Source: Papiliotrema nemorosa (lineage: Eukaryota > Basidiomycota > Tremellomycetes > Tremellales > Rhynchogastremaceae). Taken from it: a stretch of DNA of 64,000 nucleotides. A program made the translations under genes and the position numbers. A model generated the notes under the pieces. The model saw only the letters and a list, made by a program, of their open reading frames with translations, had not been told where the DNA came from and did no database searches. Location: NCBI GenBank assembly GCA_032158125.1, contig JASKOT010000032.1:143410-207409 (forward strand). Direction: 5' to 3'. Below, piece after piece: positions 35,177 through 45,970 of this stretch (position 1 is the first letter of the stretch; every line of letters starts with the position of its first letter).

Positions 35177-36268
35177 ATGAACAACGATTACAATATCGAA
35201 AGCCATGATAGTTGGGCGTATGACAAGTCTTTAGACAGCTATCTTGCGTCTTTCCCCGCTCTTCGAGCATTCTTTGACAGATCTCGTATCGAGCAAGACC
35301 CTCAAGCTCTTCAAATACCCCTTCAGAATGAAGGTGCTGGCGTTTACTGTGCATCCCTTACCTTGAGACGGGAGGTCACGCCATTGCCAGCCACCAACCA
35401 GTCACAGTCATGTGGCGACTTTGCATCACGTATCGTCTTGGTACTACAGACACTTGACACTAAGTCGACCGTCGAGCGCAACGAAAGGGACACATCCTTG
35501 GCTGAAATGATCATACCGCTCGATCCCCCTGCAGAATGGGCGGCGTACTATCTCCGTCCAGATCAGCCATTGACTCTGATGATTCATTCTTCAATCCAAA
35601 CCACGGGATTCAGGGACCCTCGCGATCAAGTGCGGGACACGGCGGTCTTTACTATCAAAAATGGCAGCGACTCGATGCCCATCATTATCAATACCAAAAC
35701 GCAAGACAGCACGCTGAGGTTGGCGCCACATAGGTTATATGGAGTGGTACAGTTCCACTCGCTCCGTGAGACGGGTCCTCAATACGACTGTCCCACTCTG
35801 AACATCGAGCAAGCGGCTCAGAACATACCCAATTGGGACTGTGAGATGTCAAGACATCAACACGTCCCTACGATGGGCTGCCATTATACCTCGCCGTACG
35901 CAACTTTGCCCTGTGACCAAACATCGCCTATGCTTTGGAGTCCAGATGCCGAGGTGGACCTGGGTCGGATGGTGTCCTCGACAGGGAGCCTGCCGGGTGA
36001 TAGCGAGAATGCGACCCTGGCGGATTGGTCGACGGTCTCTCTCACTCAATTGGACACAAGAACAGCCTTTGAAGACGATGAGCCCAGCCAAGAACCTGTC
36101 GTACCCGTATCCTCACCGGATGGATCAGATTGTGTGCTCAACCCGCCTGGTGTTGCCGATGTCGAGGGAGCTGAAGATGCGCTCCAGTCGGAGAAGGAAA
36201 CAGCAGCGAGAATTGCAGAGACTGTGGACGATCTTCTGAGCGGGGTGCTATTTGCTTACACGTCTTGA
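35177..36268 (+). CDS. orphan-cluster gene A, unknown
   Basis: Single-exon frame of 363 residues starting MNNDYNIESHDSWAYDKSLD. No known family. The first 200 residues look folded: YCASLTLRREVTPLPATNQS, SRIVLVLQTLDTKSTVERNE, PLTLMIHSSIQTTG, STLRLAPHRLYGVVQFHSLR. The pattern of a strand with SLxLR, then a strand with xxLVLxTLD followed by a basic/acidic turn, resembles genes B and C downstream. From about residue 240 the protein becomes acidic and disordered and ends in a helical EETAARIAETVDDLL-like segment (KETAARIAETVDDLLSGVLF). No signal peptide or membrane helix. It may have arisen by tandem duplication with B and C; similarity to A is weaker than between B and C. Confidence 0.65.
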   Translation: MNNDYNIESHDSWAYDKSLDSYLASFPALRAFFDRSRIEQDPQALQIPLQNEGAGVYCASLTLRREVTPLPATNQSQSCGDFASRIVLVLQTLDTKSTVERNERDTSLAEMIIPLDPPAEWAAYYLRPDQPLTLMIHSSIQTTGFRDPRDQVRDTAVFTIKNGSDSMPIIINTKTQDSTLRLAPHRLYGVVQFHSLRETGPQYDCPTLNIEQAAQNIPNWDCEMSRHQHVPTMGCHYTSPYATLPCDQTSPMLWSPDAEVDLGRMVSSTGSLPGDSENATLADWSTVSLTQLDTRTAFEDDEPSQEPVVPVSSPDGSDCVLNPPGVADVEGAEDALQSEKETAARIAETVDDLLSGVLFAYTS

Positions 36269-36637
36269 GAGATGATATCACTTTCACTTCCGACTTTCAC
36301 TAATGCAGAAGCTATTTGTCGGTCCGAGACGCACAGTGCGAGTCTGTATGATGTTCGCAGGGAAGATATCATGAAAGGAAAGGCTCATCGAGATGTACTG
36401 CTGCACTCCTTTCGGCTTTGATCGGGCTTCTGGCTAAATTGCTCATACTGGCGGAGCACGGTCAGTCAAATGCCAAAAGAGGCCGCTCCACATACCATAA
36501 CGGTGATCGGAAACACTGGGGTATCAGACGACGAGCACCCTCGCTGCCTCATGAATCACCCATTTTCGACCATTTGTTATCACTTGACCACTCTGAGGTT
36601 CTGTTTCTTTGGATAAGCCTCGGAAATTGTACAAGGC
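36269..36637. other. spacer between orphan genes A and B
   Basis: About 370 bases. Frame 36418-36705 overlaps gene B out of frame and has no support. I see nothing else. Confidence 0.45.
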
Positions 36638-37129
36638 ATGAGCGGCACGTTACAGTCAGAATTGACCCAATTCTTCAAGAAGTTTGCCGACTCGAAGGTC
36701 TCTGATGCGATTCGGAAAAGTCACCGAAACAAGGTATACAACTCGTCCTCCGATTTGACCTGGGCGATACTTTCCCTCCGAACGGTAGACTCCAGTAATA
36801 AAGAGAGACCTTTTCAAGCTTATATCGGTACGAGGGGGTGTGACTCAGATACGATCCTCGTCGTTCGTACCCTCGACCCCGACAAGAGGGTCTATGAAGC
36901 TGGTTTCATACCATTTCGAGCTGGTGTTCAAGTGAGCATCACAAATGGGAGCACGATGAAATTGACCGCCTCGGACATTAGTTCGGGTCAGAAGAGTATG
37001 GTGTTTCATCGAGACTATTATGCTCGAGCGGAGAACACTGCATACGAGCGCATACTAGAAGCTGATATCAGTAAAAGAACCGCTAATCAACCCGAGTGGG
37101 ATGTCTATGGGTTTGCGAAATGGCAATGA
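36638..37129 (+). CDS. orphan-cluster gene B, unknown
   Basis: Single-exon frame of 163 residues starting MSGTLQSELTQFFKKFADSK. No known family. It shares a block pattern with gene C: AILSLRTVDSSNKERPFQAY aligns with AVVSLRTHDETNQRQPYQAY, CDSDTILVVRTLD with PHSDVALILRQW, and the end EWDVYGFAKWQ with KFDIYGYVRYIP. This is a compact, probably beta-rich domain of about 125 residues with a short helical N-terminus. No membrane or secretion signal. It ends right after the shared domain, so it is the minimal member of the group. Confidence 0.7.
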   Translation: MSGTLQSELTQFFKKFADSKVSDAIRKSHRNKVYNSSSDLTWAILSLRTVDSSNKERPFQAYIGTRGCDSDTILVVRTLDPDKRVYEAGFIPFRAGVQVSITNGSTMKLTASDISSGQKSMVFHRDYYARAENTAYERILEADISKRTANQPEWDVYGFAKWQ

Positions 37130-37617
37130 GCCTTAGAAGAGGTCCGCTTGGCTGCGGGGAAGTGTGTGGCTGCTATGATGCGAGTACGAGCACTATAATC
37201 GACCATCAATGCATACAAATCGCTCTGCACGTCGCCTCAGAGTACTCGTAATGATGATTTCGATTTCAACATTGACTGCCTTTCATCGTTGTCCGATATG
37301 ATCGGCAAAGTACTCGCTCGACCATCGAGCGGAGTCTCATTGGAGGAGAGTTACGTCAAAGATCTTCTGCCTTTGTGTCAAAGCATGATCAAAGGAAAGC
37401 ATGATCAAAGGAAAGCACGACGCAGCCACTCGAGACGTATTGAATACCCCTCAAAACCAGCTGATCAAGTCATCGATCCTCTCTCCCCGTCCTTCTCAAT
37501 ACACACCCACAGCTGTGTCCTGTACATTACATTGATCAGCTCGTCTATTCAACTACAGTCCGTCCTCTTTGACAACACCATCATAATCGATACAAATCAA
37601 GCTAGATAGATACCAAG
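37130..37617. other. spacer between orphan genes B and C
   Basis: About 490 bases. Contains a 16-base tandem duplication (listed) and, near 37484-37500, a pyrimidine-rich tract. A 106-residue frame (37289-37609) has no support. Confidence 0.45.
37380..37416 (+). repeat. 16-base tandem duplication
   Basis: The unit AAAGCATGATCAAAGG occurs twice in a row (37380-37395 and 37396-37411) and is followed by a partial third copy, AAAGC. Two exact copies suggest a recent slip. Confidence 0.85.
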
Positions 37618-38468
37618 ATGGCCACGCCCACCACCGACGCCACGACCGACTACCTCAGTCAAAATCTCGGGTTGAAGAATGCGTTTGCCTCTTCTCATTT
37701 GGTCACAGCCCACAAAACCGGCTGTGAGAGAGACACAGAGGCCGACGAGGTCACTGATCTTCCGACTGACGCGGACGAGCCTGTACTTTCGATCAAAATC
37801 TCCCCTGGTCCTCCTACTGCGTCTCAAGATTGGATTCCAGCTGTCGTGTCCTTGCGCACACATGATGAGACCAACCAGAGACAGCCCTACCAAGCCTACA
37901 CTAAGCAATGTCCCCATTCAGACGTCGCTCTTATCCTTCGTCAATGGCGAGAGGGCAGTGTGGTACAACAGACCTTTTCCCCAGCTGGAAGTGAACATAC
38001 GATTACCTACCCTTCTAGGGATGACAAGACGACCATCAGTATCTGGGGTGATACTAATAATGGAACTGCACTATATGATGAGAAGGACCAAGAGAGCGTG
38101 TTGCATTTCTGGCGGGATGTCAAGGCTTTGCCGACTGACGGGCACTATAAGCGTATCCTCTCACACCCTTCCGGAATGACTATCAGATCGCAAGAGAAAT
38201 TCGATATCTATGGATACGTCAGATACATCCCGCAATTGATTCTGTCGGACAATGAAGAGGACCCGGGACAAGGCGCCAAGGGTGAAGGAGAGGATGCAGG
38301 ATACGAAGGTGGAGGCGGCCCGTCTGATGGTACGTCGTAGCTGCTCCTCGTGCATCTGCTTACTTGATACAAGCAGCGTCAAGAGGCAAGAAACGGCCAG
38401 CATCGTTTTACAAGACGAAGGACGCTCAGAAGGAGCTTGATCAGGGTACGGAAAAGGGCAGTCAATGA
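37618..38468 (+). CDS. orphan-cluster gene C, unknown
   Basis: Starts MATPTTDATTDYLSQNLGLK. The central domain matches gene B: AVVSLRTHDETNQRQPYQAY, then SDVALILRQWREGSVVQQTF, TISIWGDTNNGTALYD and the closing EKFDIYGYVRYIP. A low-complexity Gly/Glu linker (GQGAKGEGEDAGYEGGGGPS) follows. The frame stops at 38340 if unspliced, but a consensus intron (GTACGT at about 38330 to AAGCAG) extends it to TGA 38466-38468 with a basic end, ASRGKKRPASFYKTKDAQKE. The basic tail could be a nuclear localisation signal. Function unknown. Confidence 0.7.
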
Positions 38469-38855
38469 GTGATGCGAATATTCCTTGGTTCGAGGACATG
38501 CAGCTATCGGGCTTCGAATTGGTCATGATTGATCACCATCTGCGCGGAGACGAGATTTATATCGTACATATCGTGGGTCACAACGGTCCCTACAAAAATT
38601 ATACCGCATATCAACTTCTTTCATACCATGTCATGAGGCGGTCTAGACGCCCAAGCGCGTAGCCTTTGCACGCTGGAGCCTCGTCCTTCTTTTCGGACAA
38701 ACTACTGTATCTATAGCGAAGCGAGTGATGAAGCGAGTGGTGAAGCGGGCCGAGACGACCGATGGCGGATGTGTGCCAGTACGCTCTAGGTATACGATGG
38801 GTAGATCGTCGAGGTCGTATTGTCATAAGACATTTTCGTATTCGGCTCCTGGACT
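38469..38855. other. intergenic, convergent 3' ends
   Basis: About 390 bases between orphan gene C and the bZIP gene. A 65-residue frame starts at ATG 38465, overlapping the TGA of gene C; it has no other support. A 12-base repeat is listed separately. Confidence 0.4.
38719..38754 (+). repeat. three imperfect 12-base repeats
   Basis: GAAGCGAGTGAT, GAAGCGAGTGGT and GAAGCGGGCCGA follow one another at 38719-38754, between the convergent ends of gene C and the bZIP gene. Confidence 0.7.
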
Positions 38856-41012
38856 TTACGCCCGCTGAGGACAAGCACCCGGACATCGGAAGAACGAGCC
38901 CAAGGCGCCTAAGGGGTTCTCCCTAGCCCGTAGCCCACAACCCTCCGACCGAGACAAGCCGCTTTGAAGTCGAAGACCGCCCAAAGCCGCGATGAGCGAC
39001 TCTGCCTCGTCTTTCTCGTTGACATCGACCACCTTGAGCTTGGCTTTGCCGGTGACGACAGCTGCCAGCTTGTCGGTATCGAGATTGCCCGAGGTGGAAC
39101 CGGCAAACGCAGACCAAAAGGACGAGGCGAGTTTGGAAGAAATGTGAGTGGAAGCGGCTTGAGTGTAAGCCGATTCGACGAAGAATTTGGGTCGAGAGTC
39201 GACCGGAACGTGAGCCTTGTCCGAAGATGCCTCGCGAGCGAGTCGAGACCACATCTGGATTCGGTACGAATCCATGGATCGTAGTGTGAATGGTGTGTTC
39301 TCGGACCACTCGGAGAATGTGTTGTTGAGATCTTTCGAGTTGGCCGTAGTCGAAAGAGACGGCATGCGAGGAGCGCTGTCGTTCAGGTTGGGGTTCAAAT
39401 TCATTCGCGGTAGATCGGCGAATGTGCGGAGAGGAAGTGGCATCTTGCTTGGGGCGGCCTTGTCCTCCTCGACCATGACGATGTCAGGGGTGAGAGCAGT
39501 GTGACAAATGGTGCTGCCGCCGCTGAGGTAATCCGAGTTGTTCCAAAGATTGTAAGCGGCAGGAGATGACGGGACGTCTTTCCGAACGTTGAACTTGGGA
39601 GTGGGTGCTCGTCGAATGGGTTGGCTCGGTCCAGCTGCGGCTGCAGCAAGAGTCGGTGCAGCGGCGATAGCAGCCTTCATAGGGAGTGACTCGCTCTTCA
39701 CATTGGCCGTGTCGGGGTGAAGGATCGCCATGGTGTTGCTCTTCAGAGCTGCCAGCTCGCGTCTATGCTGTCAGCGGAGTTCTCATAGATGTCGCTGAAC
39801 GCACCTCAGATCTTGGTTCTCACTTCGAGAATTGACCAATTCTGCCTTGATGGCATCGATGACCGAGTCTCGGTCCTTGATGTGCGACTCTAGGGTTCCA
39901 ATGTAGTCCTTTCTCCTATTCCTGAACGCACGAGCGGACAACTTGTTTCGCAATTGGCGCTTCTCTTTGCTGCTGAGTTTCTTGTATTCTTCTGGGGAGG
40001 GCCTCCACGAGTCATCATCGTCCAACTCTTCGTCATCACCTCGAACGACGGAAGACATTCCTCCTCCTTTCTTTCCGCCCTTACCTCGACCGGTGGAAAA
40101 GATGGTAGGGAGAGGAACGAGAGAGTCGATCTTCGAGTCGAGATCGTCGAAACCCGAAGACATGATCGATTCGTGTCGCATTCCTCGAGCAGCATCGGCT
40201 TCTTCGACAGTCAACAATGGCTCATCATGCTCCTCCATTGTTGAATCGGGCTCCGCAGCCGCAGGAGCAGGAGTCGCCTGAATGACCGGAGGAGTGGGGG
40301 TGACCAAGGTCGATGGACCCGCCGACGAGAAGATAGACTCAGTGGTACCGCCAAAGATGAGATCAGGCGAGATGGTGTCAAAGTTGGGTGCAGGGCTCGG
40401 AATGGCCAAAGCAGCAGGCGTAGCCGTAACCGGTAGCTCCGCACCGTATTTATTCTGGTATTGCATCATATTGATCAACAGCTCCTGCAGAGCCTTTTGT
40501 TGGTCAGGGTGGAGTCCGGCGAGGCTGAACCCATTGTCGACAGGAGCGGCTGTGGGTTCCTGAAGCGTGTTGAACCCAAACTCGACGGGTTCTTGCTTGA
40601 CAACAACGTCGTCCTGAACGGGGAGGGGTTTCGATTGAGCCTGAGCGGCAAAGTCGAGTTGAGTCATATCGTAGTCGTTGATCGAGCTGTCGAAATTGCG
40701 GAATCCAAAGGAAGGGGAAGCGGCGAAGGGGGATAACCCTGACATGGGCAAAGGGGAGGGTGTATGGTTGGGCGAGATTGTCTTGGGTGAATGAGAGTGA
40801 GACTGATGAATCAGTGATGTTACTGACAACGACGCGTATTGCGGGTTGGAGGTGGGTACGAGTAGGGGGAGACCTACAGACGAAGCAGCTTCAAACTGGT
40901 CAAAGTCGAAGAGTTCTGAGAAATCCGTCATCTTGTCCAAGTTTTGTTCTTGATCGGCGTGGAAAGCCGTGGTGGAAGACGAAGCGGTGAGAGAGGGAGA
41001 AATGGGGTTCAT
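38856..41012 (-). CDS. bZIP transcription factor
   Basis: Nuclear DNA-binding regulator of about 690 residues. It starts MNPISPSLTASSSTTAFHAD and has an acidic and Ser/Pro-rich N-terminus with possible activation segments (FSELFDFDQFEAASS, DDVVVKQEPVEFGF). The bZIP reads KLSSKEKRQLRNKLSARAFR then NRRKDYIGTLESHIKDRDSV, i.e. the basic motif NKLSARAFRNRR, followed by a leucine zipper that continues across the only coding intron (SENQDL joined to RRELAALKSN). The C-terminal half contains an Ala-rich stretch and a region SYRIQMWSRLAREASSDKAH that looks folded. The NxxSARAFRNRR core is that of a conserved basidiomycete bZIP group, but I cannot name the ortholog or its targets. Its leader is unusually long (next entry). 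Confidence 0.88.
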
Positions 41013-42021
41013 GATTGGAAGTGTGGTTGTAGTCTGGATTATGTCAGTCGATACTCGAATGGGTGCGGAATGCGGGACGAGGTAAAGAGAAAGTAAGAAA
41101 GAGAAAGGAAAAGGGATCGAACGATGTAGAAATGTTAGGAAGAGAAGAGAATGAGGGATGGCCGAAAGGAAAGGAGGGCTAGAAGGCGTGTCTGATGAAC
41201 GGACGCCGCAGTGTTACAGACGGGACGAAACACACAAGCCTTGTTTCTCCCGCGGGTGGAGGGGTCGAATGTCTGGTCAAGAGTTGAGCTACCAACTCGA
41301 TAAGACCGTGGGTATGATAGGGAAGTGGTGGGAAGACTAGAAGAGGAGGGATCGCGACAACGTACCTGAGAGGAGAAAGGATCTATAGGTGTGGAGTGGC
41401 CACTGCGGGCTCGGTACAAGGTTGAGACTGCTCTTTGTTGTTCAGTCGATCTGTGCGCGACTCAGAGGTCGAACGGTATCGTCGAGGGGAAGTCAGTGGT
41501 CGAGAGGTATGTGATGATGACTAGAGGACTATACGATGAATGGGGGTGAAGTGATGATACGATGGCAAGTGAGAAGTCGGTTTCAGTGGATGGATTGCTG
41601 GAAGATTCGGATGAGGTGACGATAAGCAACACACCCCCCCCTCCCATGGCCGAGGCCCGATGACCGTCGTTGGCACTGCATCACCAGTCCTTCCACCCGT
41701 CCCCCATCGCTGAGTCTCACATCATGATGCATGGGATCCGTAGCCTCTCTCTCATATACGACTCTGCATGCATACAGTAATCACAGCTGGACGGCCGTGC
41801 TGCAGAGACCTCTCGGGTGAGAAATGGGCGTAGTGAGGTGGTTTGGGTGGCAAAAAATCTTCATCGGCACGGCCGCTTTGTCATCGCCCCGGCAGTGGTG
41901 GGTGGCAATCGCGTCGACCAGGGGATCGAGCGGTCAGCAAGGTGTTGTGTCCACTTGGCCCTGTATCCACGTCATGCAACCGCATCAAGGCTTACATCCC
42001 CAACCCTCTACAAGTCTAGAT
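41013..42021 (-). promoter_or_regulatory. bZIP leader with probable long 5' UTR intron, and spacer to FGGY gene
   Basis: On the minus strand there is no ATG between about 41645 and the bZIP start at 41012. A consensus intron of about 332 bases fits at 41365-41034 (CTCAG then GTACGT; CTGACATAATCCAG at the end), much longer than typical introns here. A C/G run lies at 41631-41645 and CATCATGATGCATGG at about 41721-41735. Beyond 41700 the bases up to the FGGY stop hold nothing I recognise. Confidence 0.4.
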
Positions 42022-44480
42022 CTATTCCTTGACAGCCTCTGCAATCTTGCTTCGCCATCTTCGTTGAACCTCGATGCTATCTCGGAAAATCTCATACTTG
42101 GCATCGAGTAACTTTCGCTCCCTCTCGCCCAGTTTCCCTGTTCGAGGCTCGACCCTGACACCAGGTTGAGTCATCGAAGTCATGACATCCCACAGTTTGC
42201 TTCCGTGCTTACTGGCTTCAGTCGCATCGGCTTGGGTCAAGATGGGTTGTCCTTGTCGCAGTGTGGACAGGTCATGAGCGAATCGACCCAGATAGGCAGC
42301 TCCAAGGACGACAGCGGCGGAAGGTTGAGGCGGGATGATGATGGGCATTTGCAACACTGTTGCCAAGAGTCGCATCAACGGTCCATTCTTCGCTTGCGAA
42401 CCTAGACATCAGCTTTGTCCATCCATTATGCGTATGAACTTGCCAGACATGTAGATCGAATCGATGACGTGCCCTTGAGCGTTCATCTCGTCTACAATGT
42501 GCCGCGTTTGCAGAGCAATCGCCTGTACATGAGCAAGATGGTGGGCTCATGTCTCACCTCTAGAGTGACGTTGAATTTGGCGGCCAGGTCGGTCAAATGG
42601 TCGTCCAGTGCCAAGCCGGTCATCATCCCTCTCATCTTTGGGTCGGCAAGAGGCGATCGATTACCTTAAGAGTCAGCTGTATACCCTCGCGATGAGAGGG
42701 AATTGGTGCACCATGCTGATGGTCAGCTCTTCAGCAAATCGTTTGGAGCGCGCAAACTCACCAGATCTGGGTAGAAATGTAAGTCCTTGGTGAGGTGAGC
42801 TAGTCATCAGCGCTAGACCTATCAGGTTGTCCGACTCACTGAGAGTTTCCGCCTGCCTCTTCTCCAGCATCTCGTCAAGCTTCTCGCCTAGTATCTCAAA
42901 GGTGTTCTTGCCAGTCTTTTTGGACAGCTCCAGCAATTTAGGGTAAGCCGGATGGGTGGATACGACAAAATCGATCAGCTGTATTATCAGCGTTATCCCA
43001 TCACAGACCAACGCCCTCACTTGTCCGGTCGACGATTGTCCTCCTTCGTTCATCCACCAACCTGGAAACACGGCGTCTCGGTAAGGACCCCACTACCTGA
43101 TCAGCTCGATTTCCCTCGAGCGAGTCTTCAGAGACGCACTACACCCGGCACTAGGATACCCTGTTTGCTCTGTGCAATGTGGCAGGTACTCGTACCAGCG
43201 ATAGCTGCCAAACGGCTACTGGCCTCCTCGAATGAGGGTTTCGTAGTGGGAGGTTTGAGACCGTCCGGGGCCGAAGTTGCAGCAACAGTCCCAATCCATC
43301 CGGCATACCTGATTATCAGCTGGACGCCCAGCGCAAAGATTAGCTGAGCGTACGCGTCGATGACACCGCTTCCTACTGCTGTTCCTTCGACCAAACCTAG
43401 CTCTTCTGCCGCTTCTTTACTCAGACCTTTTCCGACAGGCTGACCAGCCGTCAAGACCAATCCATTCTTGCCGGGGATACCGCCAAGTTGTTCAAAGTCA
43501 TCCTTGACCATCTGCTCCAGTCCTGCAAATGAGCGGCTTTTATCCAAATGCAGGCAAGACATACCAATTTTGTTGAAGAATCGACCCGACCAACCGTCTT
43601 TGCTAACTTCCTCCTGTCCGCCGTCACATTCATGCACCATTGTAGCTCCAGGCGGGACGAAAGAGCATTTGCACGCAAGAGAGCAGTTGGATCGAGCGAG
43701 GGATGTGGTGGCTTTGTAGGTCAAGTAGTCGGGCAGACTGGGGTCAGCGGGAGCGATGCAAAGGCTAGACTACTCACTCGAAAAGCATGCACTCTTTGAA
43801 CCGTTCCGGTGCCATGTGTTTCTGCAGCCACAAGGTCTTGGGAATCTCCATTTCAAGCTGGATTGTCAGATACCCCTCTGCATCCGGATTGGAAGCTACT
43901 CACACTCATGGTCTTGCCTACAAAACCCAGCACTCCTTCTCCCGTCGCATTGATGGTCTCCGCCTCCTCTTCTGCTCGGTGATCCGCCCACAGAATGACA
44001 TTCCAAGCTTCTTCTCCTGACACTTCCAGACCCAGATTCGCATCGTCCTCGTCTTCCTCAGACTTGCCGGTCCGAGAGACGCTCAAAGGCTCACCGGATC
44101 GGTTCACCACTGCCAAGGAGCAAGTGGCATCAAATCCGATCCCTTTGACCAGAGAAGGGTCTACAGCGGAAGTCTTCAGGATTTCCCGGCATGATTTAGC
44201 CAAGGCCGACCAGATGTTGGTAGTGGATTGCTCAAAGATGCGGTGGTCTGATGGACTTCGGTGAGTAAGTGTGGGTACTATTACGGTCAGCACACATCGA
44301 ATTCGTCCTTTGTCGAAATCGTCTGCACTGACCAGAGTGTTCAGCTATCAGCTTTCCATTTCGGTCAACCAAGCAAGCTCGACCCGAGCCTGTCCCACTT
44401 TGGCGTCAGCACCAATGTGACCACAAGAGTCGAAGTGCTCACACGTCGAAACCGATATAGTACGCTTCTTCCGATGCCAT
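42022..44480 (-). CDS. FGGY-family D-ribulokinase
   Basis: Eukaryotic FGGY carbohydrate kinase (yeast YDR109C, human FGGY), which phosphorylates D-ribulose in the cytosol. It starts MASEEAYYIGFDV and splices to GTGSGRACLVDRNGKLIAEH, the N-terminal phosphate loop. Further blocks: NIWSALAKSCREILKTS, VKGIGFDATCSLAVVNRSGE, AWNVILWADHRAEEEAETIN, IAGTSTCHIAQSKQGILVPG, GPYRDAVFPGWWMNEGGQSS, DLHGNRSPLADPKMRGMMTG and the C-terminal FAHDLSTLRQGQPI. The catalytic loop, assembled across an intron, is DAYAGWIG, with Tyr where many bacterial FGGY kinases have His; the Asp is kept. It ends RRWRSKIAEAVKE. At least eight short introns. Confidence 0.93.
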
Positions 44481-44553
44481 CTTGAGGGGTGATTCAGGCG
44501 GTTGAGCTGTTTTGCAGTGCGGGTATATGGGTGTTGTTTCTTTCGTCGCTGGC

Positions 44554-44559
44554 TATATA
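44554..44559 (-). promoter_or_regulatory. TATA-like element of the ribulokinase gene
   Basis: TATATA (within GGCTATATACC) about 75 bases before the FGGY ATG on the minus strand. Confidence 0.45.
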
Positions 44560-45248
44560 CCGTTGGTTCATGCGCTGTCGAAATGTCCGGGATGATCATG
44601 TCAATTGTTCCGGGTCCGAGTCCGACTGTGGGGCAAATACCGCATGGAAACAATGCGGGGCATGAGCGGTAAAAGGGGCGGTAATTGGGGGTTATCAGAT
44701 CTCACTCCTCGCCACGTCATGCCATCCCAAACGATCACTCCTGGCTCGACGCGATTGATTTTTTCACACGAAAGAGGAAAGATTTACAGGGAATAGAGAG
44801 GCACGCCAAAGTCGAGATGGCCAGACAACCACACTCAAAAGAGGGGTGCTCAGTAGTGATGACCTGCGCATGCATGAGATGATCCTCCCAAGGAACCAGT
44901 GACCGAGGAGATGGCGAGATGAAGGGATCATCCCAAGCTGCCCATGAGACGAAGAGCAAAGCGCTGACCCAAACCTTCCCTGAGGTTGATTTCAATGGAA
45001 AGAAGGGACGCGTTTCATCTCGTCACACTCCTCTGCAACGTCGCTTTGATCACCAAGATCACTTCGACGCAAGGGTATATAGCTACTGACTGTCCCATGC
45101 ATACCTGTTCATTATTCTACCTCCATCCAGCTCGATCCTTTCCTTGAACGGCTTGACGATCTGCGCAACGGAAAACGCCATTTCACCAATTTGGTCACAT
45201 CTGGCGCGTTTCACATGTCATAGAGTTGAATCCACCAAGACGCCAAGA

Positions 45249-45274
45249 TCTCTCTCTCTCTCTCTCCCTCTCTC
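45249..45274 (+). repeat. CT microsatellite
   Basis: Almost pure CT dinucleotides (one CCC break) in the spacer before the aspartic protease gene. Confidence 0.85.
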
Positions 45275-45970
45275 ATCGCATTCACCGCTCTTGACTCGAC
45301 CGCATCTCCCACCCTGCCTCTTCTCTCCTATCTGTCCTCGGATCTCTCTCCGCACCCTCTGCCCCATTTTAACCTTTAATCCTGCAAAAGGTCCCTCTTG
45401 GACTCGGTGTGATATCACCCTAGGAATCGGCACATTGGACGCGGAGTGTCACAATTCTGGCCCCGCAGTGACTGGTTCGCCTCCCGATCTTTCGACCCTG
45501 TTCGTCTTGAGCACGTCTCGGCTCTCACTGTGCACGCAGCGGTGGACACGATATCCTTCATAAAGATCATCGACCATTCCTTTCTTTCGACCATCATCAA
45601 CCCCCTCGTGTAGCAGGTCTATCAAGCGCACCAAACCTCTCTCTCGTTGATCGAGTCCTCTAACCTTCTCGTCGATCGAGCTTGGACACTTCTCCGTCTG
45701 CAGGCAGATACCCTCCCCGACATTCGCTCAGCTCTGGCCAAGAATTGTTTCAGCCGTTTCAAAGGGTGAGCCGCATCTCCGTCTTTCTTGTCCCGTCCTT
45801 TGGAGCTTGGCCATATCAAAGCTGACAGCCGCAGTCGACTGCAAACCTCCTTTCATCCAGACAATCATACCGTTTGGTGCGTTGTCATTCAAAGCAGGTC
45901 TGTCGATGTCCAACACTGATTGCAGTTCTCATCCCTCATCCTATCGTGACCCCTAAAAGAGCTGTCCAAA

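Larger units (their letters stand above)
44481..45970. other. long divergent spacer, FGGY/aspartic protease
   Basis: About 1.5 kb. The half next to the protease is pyrimidine-rich on the plus strand with a long CT repeat. Open frames (45144-45563 plus, 45622-45819 minus) look like chance products of low complexity. It probably holds two promoters and a long leader for the protease. A GTATATAG lies near 45075. Confidence 0.45.

Noticed and set aside
38465..38662. 65-residue frame whose ATG overlaps the TGA of orphan gene C
   Set aside because: ATGA overlap suggests translational coupling, but this is a eukaryote, the frame is short, and there is no match to the cluster domain.
45144..45563. 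139-residue frame in the protease upstream region
   Set aside because: Dominated by Ser/Leu/Pro from the CT repeat; no splice or domain support.
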